Shown here: positions 22,159 through 31,520 of the stretch, one piece after another
Position numbering within the stretch: the first letter of the stretch is position 1
Layout of the letters: each line of letters opens with the position of its first letter
Origin: Pisaster brevispinus
Taxonomy: Eukaryota; Echinodermata; Asteroidea; Forcipulatida; Asteriidae
Direction: 5' to 3'
Length of the DNA: 64,000 bases
Assembly: GCA_023634235.1 (NCBI GenBank)
Contig: JAMKCF010000020.1
Location: 8,494,001 to 8,558,000 of the forward strand
The notes under the pieces: generated by a model
Told to the model about the DNA's origin: nothing
The model's input: the letters and a program-made list of their open reading frames with translations, nothing else
The model's database searches: none
Program-made: the position numbers and the translations under genes

Positions 22159-24499
22159 GAACTTGAATTAATCATCGCTGTCTTTTTGTTTTAAGCAAAG
22201 TAGTATCAGTTTGCTTTTAAATAAAATAAATCTTTTAATGTCGGTCTAATAAAAAAACAAAGTAACAACAAAAACAACTACGAAAACGAAGAACAATTAC
22301 TGGTTGTTCAGCTAAACGAAAAGACAGTATCTGCATTTAGCGGCCCTCTGTGACTGAATGGAAAGTGACAATCTCATTCACTCCAAATAAAACTGAAATT
22401 TGGGAAAATTTCAATGACGAATTCCCATGAAAGTTCTGTAAAGAAAAGGACAAATTTGTGTAAAGCGTAATAATTAACAAAGAGCACTTTCTAATTATCC
22501 AAATATTTGTTTTTTTACATAAACCAACCGGGTTTCTTTACTCAGATAAGCTCAATTGATATTATCAATAAATTTTGTTCCTTTGAATAAAATTATTCAA
22601 ATTTTAAACAGAATAATCTAGTGGTCACTTTTTAGAAGTTTAACACGTAAAGAATTTGAGGAAGCACATTTTTGACATTATTGCAAAAGACGAAAAAAAA
22701 AAACAACCCAAAAACCAACCCAAAACCCCACACACCCAGACAAAACAAGAACTGAAGGCTGTACGTACATTTAAATTCATAAACGTATTAATTTGTGTTA
22801 CCTATGCCTAACATAAACAGACGCTCAAATTGTAAATAAAGTAAATAAAAAACCCAGACAAAACAAGAACTGAAAGCCGTACGTACATTTAAAATCCGTA
22901 ATCGTCTTCTATTTGTGTTATCTATATGCCGTATAAACAGACGTTCAAATTGATCATCTGTTAATCAGTGGCGAAAATAAAATACTATTTTTAAAGGGGC
23001 ACGTAGGGTGCACCATTCTTTTCAAGGGTGGGTAACTTCTGGCCAATTCAAACCGTAGGCTTACAGGCTGCATTTGCATTTTCCTTAAAGTCTTAAATAC
23101 GCTATACCGGTTTGCTCGTTTTCGGCCCTCTTGCGGCCTTTTACTATTACGAGAGGAGTACAAAACAAATACACTGTATGCATTTAAATAGAAAAATAGC
23201 TGTTGACTCAATATCAGTTTGATTACATTAGAAGCTTATAAAAATTAAGATTTTATTCTGAAAATGTCTAAATCTCAAAGGTCCATTTAGTTTGCATATA
23301 AGCAGACCAAGAGTTGTTGTATCATTGTCAGTTTGACTGCATTAAAAGCTTACAAATATATTCTTTATTCTGAAAATGTTTTATCTCATGGGTCCATATT
23401 TCAAATTTGGGGGTGGGACACCCGTGGTCATCTGTAATGCCAGTCCTATTCAAGAGCCAATCCGCATGAATTCCTCTTGAACTGAGATGAGTTTGCTCTT
23501 CTTCTGTGATTTCAATACATGATCCATCTAAATCATAAAGATTCATCAGAAGCAACTTATCGTCTCAAGATTATAGGTCCAAATTTTTGCCGATTTGATC
23601 AATAAATTGAGAATAAGGTGTGGTCATAGATTAGTTTGTGTCAAAGTAATGCGTATTTATAGGCTAAATTATGAAGAAAGATACAATAAAAGCCACATGT
23701 GAAAGTTTCAGCTGAATACAGTGTACTTGTTGAGAAAACCAGTGTCACTATATTTTTTGCATTCCGACATTTACTCCAGAACGAAGTGACAGCGGTTTAA
23801 ACTGCATCTCTGGCCGCGGCATGCACAAACAGACATCATGGGTTGCTTTTTAAAAATTATATTCAAGACAGATTTGGGAGATTAACAACTTCGAGATGTT
23901 TATTGAGTTGTAATCAACGGGAGTGAGAGGGGTGTTTCAGATGGGTTCTTTTCGCAGGACGCTTACCAGTGCTGGAGGACTCGAGTCTGGTCTCGGCCTC
24001 CCCTCAGACTCGGACAACAGGGACTCGACTACAGCACTGATGCTTACTACCATTACCATCTTTATAACGCGGAGCTTTCGGCATAAAATCTACACAATTT
24101 TGTCTCATGGTCATTATCAAAGTTTGACCGTATCTTTTCTCTTTTTTTATAGCTGCAGTTAATAGAATCGAACAAGTTATAAGCTTTCATCTCAGGTAAT
24201 GTTTGAGAATAATTCGCCAACCATTATTGGTAACAAATTAAAACTAAAAGCTTTTTTTTTTTTTTTTTTTTGCATTCCGACATTTACTCACGTCCATCAG
24301 CCATGCAGGAACAATTATTTTGCATGCAAATTGTTAAGTGTTCATAGTTTGCGAAAATTGTTTGTTTGTTTATTTTGAAAAAAGTAGCATCTCTAAAAAA
24401 AAATAATAACGTTAATAAAGAAAATTTTACTTAAAAAAAGAAAATTAATAAAACATATTTAAAAATCCCCCAGCGTAATAAGGTCAATTTATAATCATC
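22159..24499. other. Lectin spacer, unit 3 (short form)
   Basis: Resembles the other spacers up to about 24160 (through the ACTCG-type repeat at about 23960-24040), then changes to sequence leading into the copy 4 promoter. The 5-kb part of the spacer that in units 1 and 2 holds the CCTCG element and the internal ~320-bp repeats is missing. A 21-base poly-T run lies near 24251. No gene recognised. Confidence 0.65.
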
Positions 24500-25124
24500 T
24501 TGACCGATAATTACCGTTGCAATAATTGCTTCATTTCCCCAAAAGTAAATTGGTTTCATATTTCCGCAGACATGCTCTATTTTCTTTGGTAAATTTTTAG
24601 GCACCTTGGCCGAACGTGCCTGTTGTAAGTATTTCCATTAATTTCTCATAGCTCCACGATAAAACTACCGTGTTGAATGGTTGGTTGTGGGAATTAAACT
24701 TGTATCCTCGCTTGAACGTTTCCTCCCTCCTTGGTGGGCTCATTGTGCAATTGAGCTTGAAATCACCTTGGAAACTTGGACGTTTTCGTCCAAAGCGAGT
24801 TGCGTCTATTTAAGCCAACGGCCCACCCGATATTCCTCATTGAGCTTTCTGACCAACCTCGACAGCACCAGAGCCAACCCGAGTTCTACCCTCTGATGTT
24901 TCATACAATGCTTTGCTAAAAAAGCAACAACCAGAGTAAGAACAGATCAAGAGATATAGTTTACATTACAAGATTAAGCTACAGTATTTAAGTGGTTGTG
25001 AGCTGCCGTTTAAAGCCGCTGATCGGGGTGCCAAACTGCGGTTAATTTAGTTGTGATATACAATTTGCATTAAACTCACAACCCGGGAGAGATTCTTTTA
25101 AAGACTGTTGGCTTTCTTGAAATA
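24500..25124 (+). promoter_or_regulatory. Conserved 5' flank of lectin copy 4
   Basis: A diverged relative of the flanks of copies 2 and 3. It includes 'gtctatttaagcc' near 24805, about 315 bases before the ATG, a possible but unproven TATA-like word. The proximal 'gatcggggtgcca' and 'gactgttggct' words are shared by all copies. Confidence 0.45.
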
Positions 25125-25844
25125 ATGGGAGGATTTTGTTTGCCTTCTGTTTTGTTGATTCTCTTCACCATTGGTATGAGTTCCGCTCATTCGTGTAAGA
25201 CTCAGATGTTGTGTCCATTCGACTGGGAGTCATGGAGCGGCTCTTGCTACAAACTTCTTGCAGAAACACTGACTTGGGATGAAGGGAGACTGGCATGTCA
25301 GGAGATTGGAGGGGAGATGGTTGCGCCTTCATCATCGGAGGAAAACAACTATATAGGCCTACTAAGTAAAACCATGGATTACTTGTGGATGAATTGCAAT
25401 GATTTCGAGATTGAAGGGCGGTGGAACTGCGCCTCAAACAACGATGAATTTACCAACTGGTACACGCATGAGCCAAACGGCGGAACTGGATCAAACTGTG
25501 CTCAGCTTGTATCCGGATGGGGCCTCGGTGAATGGAACGATGCACCATGCTCAAGTAAATGTCACGTTATCTGCAAAGGTAACAGAGTCGTGGCCAAGTT
25601 GAAGCCATGGCGCCTGCTTGCGTCGTGTCTGACCGGCCACACCTTACGAGAGATACCGACCAGCAACGTCCGTGCCTGCGCCATGGTGTGTGTATACGAC
25701 CCCAGATGTCGCTCCTTCAACGTGCAGCATTTTGGGACGGGGGAGCGAGTTTGCCAACTCAACAACAGCACCCGCTACGAGGCCGACCACACCCAGTTTG
25801 TGGAGTCCAAGCAACCGTTCACGTGTATTTACGGAGAGAGATAA
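25125..25844 (+). CDS. Lectin copy 4: diverged secreted C-type lectin with PAN domain
   Basis: Intact, intronless, 239 codons. The signal peptide differs from copies 2/3 by one residue in the first 22. The lectin domain is strongly diverged (about forty differences from copy 3 by eye, clustered before the WIN-like motif and between EPN and WND), yet both EPN and WND remain, so calcium-dependent sugar binding should persist with altered fine specificity. The tyrosine before HV-CKG is cysteine here, adding a possibly unpaired or inter-chain cysteine. An insertion (NRVVAK) lengthens the linker. The PAN-like domain is almost the same as in the other copies, with only three differences from copy 3. 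The promoter is also diverged, so expression may differ. Confidence 0.9.
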   Translation: MGGFCLPSVLLILFTIGMSSAHSCKTQMLCPFDWESWSGSCYKLLAETLTWDEGRLACQEIGGEMVAPSSSEENNYIGLLSKTMDYLWMNCNDFEIEGRWNCASNNDEFTNWYTHEPNGGTGSNCAQLVSGWGLGEWNDAPCSSKCHVICKGNRVVAKLKPWRLLASCLTGHTLREIPTSNVRACAMVCVYDPRCRSFNVQHFGTGERVCQLNNSTRYEADHTQFVESKQPFTCIYGER

Positions 25845-26252
25845 TTGATGAGTAAAAACACAGAAATGACGCCCAAATGCCAGAAACAGCCGATCGTAGA
25901 CTTTTTATTAACTCTACAATTCATAGCCCAAAGTTGGAACTACTTTTAGATTTTAAATAATGAATTTCGTTTTTTTTGTTTCAAAGCAAAGTAGTATACA
26001 AAATCAGTTGAGCGAAAATAAAAGCAAAGCAATCTTTCAGTTTCTTTTGGACACAAAACAAAAGGAGATTGAGAAGAAAATAATCTTTCGGCAAAATATA
26101 TTTGCCAACCAAGTGGCTTGGGGCGGAATCTCCGAAAGGACAAATCACAAATTCTCCTTTCAATTGAAACCAAATCTATTTTCTTTTGAGGTTTGAGGAC
26201 GAGATAAAATGAGATGTGTAGATAAGTGAAGTTTGTTTATTGGAAGGTAAGA

Positions 26253-26458
26253 GCTCAACAACGGCACCCGCTACGAGGCCGACCACACCCAGTTTGTGGA
26301 GTCCAAGAAACATTTCACGTGTATTTACGGAGAGTGATAATTTGAATCACACTGTTTAATCACGATGAATACAAGCACAGAAATGACTCTCAAGTTCCAG
26401 AAACAGATGATTGTGGACTTTTTTACTCAAAGATTCATAGCCCACTACTTCAAAATTT
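26253..26458 (+). pseudogene. Second, partial copy of the lectin 3' end (unit 4)
   Basis: Best preserved of the four fragments: about 28 PAN codons read cleanly from CTCAACAACGGC to a TGA at 26335-26337, one codon before the usual TAA. 3' flank continues to about 26458. Confidence 0.8.
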
Positions 26459-27049
26459 GAATTTGAATTAATCATCGTTGTCTTTTTGTTTTAAGCAAAG
26501 TAGTATCAGTTTGCTTTTAAATAAAATAAATCTTTCAATGTCGGTCTTAGAAAAACAAAGTAACAACAACAACAACAACAACAACTACGAAAACGAAGAT
26601 CAATTACTGGTTGTTCAGCAAAACGAACAACAGTACCTGCATGGAGCGGCCCTCTGTGATTGAATGGAAAGTGACAATCTCATTCACTCTAAATAAACTG
26701 AAATTTGAAGAAAAAAATTTCACAAACAGACATCATGGGTTGCTTTTTAAAATGTTATTCAAGCCGTATTTGGGACAAAACAACTTCGAGATGTTTATTG
26801 AGTTGCAATCAACGGGAGTGAGAGGGGTGTTTTAGATGGGTTCTTTTTGCAGGACGCTCAGTGCTGGGAACTCGAGTCTAGTCTCGTCTTCGAACTCGGA
26901 CTCCGAATCGGACAACAGGGACTCGACTACAGCACTGATGCTTACTACCATTACCATCTTTATAACGCGGAGGCTTTCGGCATAAAATCTACACAATTTT
27001 GTTTCGTGGTCATTATCAAAGTTTGACCGTATGTTTAATTTTTTAAATT

Positions 27050-27400
27050 GCGTACCAAACAGCCAGTGCATATTGAGGATTTGTACAAGTGACTAGTTCG
27101 TAAAAGTACTGTTATTTTTAGGGTAAAGTACGCCAATTGGCGTACCAAACAGCCAGAGTGCATATTGAGGATTTGTACAAGTGACTAGTTCGCAAAAGTA
27201 CTGTTATTTTTAGGGTAAAGTACGCCAATTGGCGTACCAAACAGCCAGAGTGCATATTGAGGATTTGTACAAGTGACTAGTTCGCAAAAGTACTGTAGGG
27301 TAAGGTACGTCATTTGGCGTACCAAACAGCCAGTTCTACTTAGGATTTGTACAACTGACTTTGAAAGAAAGCTGGAGGGTAAGGTATCAAACAGCAGTAA
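27050..27400. repeat. ~92-bp tandem repeat, three full units plus partial
   Basis: 'gtgcatattgaggatttgta' starts at 27066, 27159 and 27250, with a diverged partial unit near 27330. Units 1 and 2 have only one such unit and the diverged partial (about 5050-5220 and 14620-14770). Confidence 0.85.
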
Positions 27401-28048
27401 AGGGTTATGACATGTACACACGTCTTTGTTAAAATTGAGTGAGGTCTGTTACGTCAATTTGCCTACTGAACAGCGGTTTACTGAATGGTTTAAGTTTGTA
27501 TTGTAGTCTGTAAACAACGTTGTAAACTTAAGAAATTCTTTAACGAATGATGCTTGATGTAACTATTTTGTGAAATTTTGCAGTAAAATGTACTGTTTTG
27601 TTAATGGTGAAATAAATTGTTTCATTAATTTGAAAGTTTCAACGTAAAAATGTATGTGTGTTTCTTATTTTGTAACAATTGTGGTTTTAATCGTAAATTT
27701 TGTAAGAATTCTTTTCAAATAAGAACTTCCACGACAAAAAAAATATATATATATATTGTGTTTGTTCTTGTTTATGCCTCTGACGAAGGTCCGGTTTGGA
27801 TAGAAAGCTAAGGCCATCTCCCGTAATAATTTTATACATACATATAGATAAATTGTGTTTTACATGTTCATTTTTCCTGGTAAAAATAGCTAAAATACAA
27901 CTTCCAATAAAACCAATTTAGTTCCAATAGTGTTTAATATACATGCAATGTAGACTACGTGAACTGATCAAAGTGTTTCGCTTCTGCAAGACCCCTTGCG
28001 TAACGCGCAATACTACTGGTGCACTGTGGTCACTCTCACGTTACCCAA

Positions 28049-28362
28049 CCTCGTTCCCAGTGTAGTACGATCTCGATGTGCCATTTTGTCATGGAGCAAC
28101 TGGCCCCCTCTCATTCTTTTTCGGTTTTACCGTCTAACTGTATGCAGTTTAGGGTGACCATGTAAAAACATGATTCATTTGAGATGTACTGCGTAAAAAT
28201 ACGTGCATTTTACATGCGCGTATTAAGCACCCGACACCCTATAAGCGCTCAAACGTTTTTAAGCACGCAAAGCAGTACGTTTTTGTTAGCCAATCAGCAT
28301 TGATTTTCAGTGTTTCACTACCAGAATTAGCGACGATACGGCGCACTGGCCATGGTAGCGAG
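28049..28362. repeat. Shortened CCTCG-ended element, unit 4
   Basis: Same termini as 5781-6252 but about 150 bases of the interior, including the second 'cctcgttcccagg', are absent. Confidence 0.55.
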
Positions 28363-28381
28363 GCTGCACCCACCAAGAACA

Positions 28382-28580
28382 GGGCCCAATTTTATAAAGC
28401 TGTTAAGCAGAAAACTCTGCTTAGCCAATTTCTTTAGTAATACTTAGCAAGAAATGAGCAGGGGACCAGTGGCAGCAATGTAACCTTTATGGAATGTTGG
28501 CTTATAACCTGTTTATGCTAAGCAACATTTTTCTGTGCTTAGCAAGTTTTTGTGCTTCCAGGCTTTATGAAATTGGGCCC
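28382..28580. repeat. 199-bp inverted-repeat element (GGGCCC family)
   Basis: Termini GGGCCCAATTTTATAAAGC and GCTTTATGAAATTGGGCCC are near-perfect inverted repeats; no coding capacity. The copy at 32821-33019 is also 199 bp. Units 1 and 2 have 'ggacccaaagctgttcagca' at the matching spot, which looks like a deletion remnant of the same element. Confidence 0.75.
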
Positions 28581-29096
28581 AGCAGGGCCGCGTTCCACTT
28601 GCGCAAACAGAGCGCAACCGTTCGCGCAAACGTCTGTGACCGTTGGAACGATTGGTTGCGCACTTCGTGATGTCAATATTGCGAAAGGATCGAGTGCAGC
28701 GCCCCAGTTACTGTAGACGTGATGACAAGTCGTTAGTCAGTGTCTATTTGTCTGCCAGCGCTGCCTATTACAAACACACATCTTGCCGTTCATGCAACAG
28801 TCACAGTGCTATTGTAAATCTATGCAACGGTCGTAGGTAGCGCTATTGCGACTGACTCACACACATGTTGGGATCGAGGATGTGTGTACCGTCCCCGCAG
28901 CTAGACCGCACAACAATTACCGACTTGATTTCAAGACTACAGTTACTGGGTCTATTTTTATGTGAACTACTTTAGTACTAGTATACTAGCTGGTGTCACT
29001 CGACTCTGTCTCATCAGGCTCAGCAGTGTGATTTGAGCGCTCTTGGAGGAGTGGAGTCAGAGTAGTGAGTGTTTTTAATAATCCAAAATATGAAAC
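28581..29096 (+). promoter_or_regulatory. 5' flank of the SNX19-like gene
   Basis: GC-richer than the lectin spacers, with several CpGs ('gagcgcaaccgttcgcgcaaacg'-type words), as expected of a housekeeping promoter and 5' untranslated region. The transcription start is not determinable, and an upstream non-coding exon cannot be excluded. Confidence 0.4.
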
Positions 29097-31520
29097 ATGA
29101 ATCTCGAGCAAGTGGCACAAGCAACGAAAAAAGTTGCCGAACACTTCCGTTGTCTGCTACTGCCTGGTGGTAGTATTTTGACGGGAGTTTTATGCGTGTT
29201 GTCATTTATGACATTACTTGCTGTTTTATCGCATGCTAGTGTTCCATTTATTTTCATTGCCGCGCTGTGTGGAGGGGGATGGGCGACTTCGAGGGTGATT
29301 TCACACGATACTAAAACTGGGAAGACCCAGGGAATTTTGCAGTTGCTACCTGATCTTGTGGACCATTGCAAGGAAAAGAGAAAACAATCAACTTTGCCGG
29401 ATTTTAATGAAGACTTAAAGCATTATTCAGTTAATGAATTTATTACCAGATGTGGTGAAAAGGATGGAAGAAGTTTTCGAAAGACGCAATGTTTACATTC
29501 TTTGTCATTATTGCCAATCGTGCCTGTTTCACTGACACTGCCTGACACCATTGATAAAGAATTGCAACGTCTGATGAAAAATGTCATGCTGGACTTTATC
29601 TTGTCTTGGTATGACGTTTACATCAGCTACCACAACCAAGGTTCGGAACAATTCCTTGAGCATCTTCTCTACGCGTCGTCCAATATTTGCAATCGTCTTG
29701 CGTCGATAGAGAAGAGGCCTCTCGTCACAAAGTTGCTACTTGAGTTCCGAAACCATGTTTACCAATTCCGAAAAGCCAAATCAAGTTTGAGGAAGTTACC
29801 AAATAAAAGAAATGGAAGGGAATTCGAACATGATAGTAGTAGTTTAGTTGCGTCCTATGAAACGATGTCGCTATTACACCCTGCATTACAAGGACCAGAT
29901 GTAGAAGCAGACTTTCTAAGGAGCACTATGGATATTTTGGTCAACTGTGTCCTCCCGATGAGTGTAAGTCAGTGTCGAGCTAGTACATTAATCATTGTAG
30001 AAATTCTGACGTGCAATATTCTCTTGCCTCTTTTGAATCTGCTTTCCGATCCCGATTTTCTGTACCGACTCGTTGTTCTAATCGTCTCAAGTTCTGTTCC
30101 GGAAGGCAAAGAGAAGGCATCAGAAGAGAGTAAGGTTGTAAATACTGATTGCAGTAAGCCAAAGAAATCCATTAACCAAAGTAAAGAACCACCCGTCCCA
30201 ATCCAATCGCTATACCTCAGTGATCAATCCCATCATCCGGAGGCAGACGTTACTGCATTGGCGGCAAATGCTACAGAACGGAAATTGCTTTCTAAACAAA
30301 ATCCTGCAACAGCTTGTCGAAACCCAGACTCAACGAGCAAGAAAAGATTACTTTTTGAATCTGATTCATTTATGTCACAGTCAATTCAAAGTGAGGAAAG
30401 TGCTCAGTATATCAGACGTCCATTACAACCATCATTATCTTTTCCAGTATGGCGATCTAAGTCTACGGACTCAAATGAATCGATCCTTTCAAAAGTACAT
30501 ACTGGATTAAGATTCATGTACTACTCATCGTCAACTGTCTCAATCTCTCCGTTATTGGATCACACCCAATCATCATTACCAAGTAGCCTTCCAAAAAGTA
30601 TAGATTCTCCTAAGTCTGTCGGAACAAATCCTAAAATTCATCGTCGGAGTGCTTCAGATTCCAGTTGTAATCCCGCGTTCATTTCAGGAGATCTAAGCCA
30701 TGGAACTTTGAATCCATGGGTCACGCCAAGACCTCCAGCAGAAGGTGCAGAAACTGATGATTGCATTCTAACAAGAATTCCAATGACGGGTTTAGAACCT
30801 GCAATATCAATAGCACCAGAGAACAAAGACTCTACAGGCAGGGGTCCCGTGGAGGGCTTTCCTGTCATCAATTCTGAGCCTGATGATCCAAACTCACTAT
30901 TCACAGACATAGATTGCCAGTTTAAATTTGAGGAAAGTTTTAAACCAAAAGTTGGTTCTACTGTTGACACGTCACAAACTGATGGAATCGCCAATAAAAA
31001 TGATGACGGTGTTCAAAGAGATGCACTGATATCAGTGGTGGACAACAGTAGCGACGACAATACTGCTGATGGGACCATAATGCGTCCCATTCCCCAAGCG
31101 AGAGTCAACTTGCTGGAGGAGCAAGACATCGATATGCGACCCTCAATAAAGACCCTTTCTGAGCCTGACAGTCCAACCCCTAACAATCAAGATACGATCC
31201 ATAATCAAGTTCAGGAAGGTGATGCAACAGAGAAAGAACCCGCTCAAGCAAGAATGTCAAGCTGCCCCACTCCATTGCTCCCCGTTGAAGATCAAGCAAC
31301 AGGTGGTGGTCGTTGTTCACGAATCCCAACCGCCGAAAACCCGAGGATAATTTCGATGACTTCACAAGGCGGAGAGCCACTTGGCGCGGGTCTGACTGAG
31401 ATGCATCCTTCAGAGAGTTTGGAAGCTGTGGTGGAGCGAGTTGGCAATCTCCTCATTCCAAAGGCAGAGGTCTTTAAGGAGACTGGCGGAAAGAGTGAAT
31501 TCTTCCTGTACTCAATTCAG
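29097..31520 (+). CDS. SNX19: SNX19 exon 1: membrane hairpin, PXA, linker
   Basis: 808 codons in one exon, ending in phase 0 at CAATTCAG before GTGGGT. Holds the two hydrophobic segments, the complete PXA domain and a ~460-residue Ser/Pro/Asp-rich stretch likely to be disordered. The last residues (EFFLYSIQ) are the first strand of the PX domain. The open frame runs a few codons into the intron to a TAG, which is not the real end. Confidence 0.93.

Larger units (their letters stand above)
13175..22709. repeat. Second block of the ~9.5-kb tandem duplication
   Basis: Carries the unit 2 spacer and lectin copy 3. It starts at the junction where a unit-3-type tract ('gacgaaaaaaaa') meets unit-1-type sequence ('cccaacccggtttc') and ends where unit 3 continues as 'caacccaaaaacc'. 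A CAACCC or CCCAACCC word lies at all three edges. Confidence 0.85.
26459..28381. other. Lectin spacer, unit 4 (internally deleted)
   Basis: Compared with unit 3, about 1.4 kb is missing at about 26722, where 'gaaaaaaatttca' runs straight into 'caaacagacatcatggg'. It then holds the ACTCG-type repeat, an expanded ~92-bp tandem repeat (27050-27400), and a shortened CCTCG element, and ends at an inverted-repeat element at 28382. No gene recognised. Confidence 0.65.
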
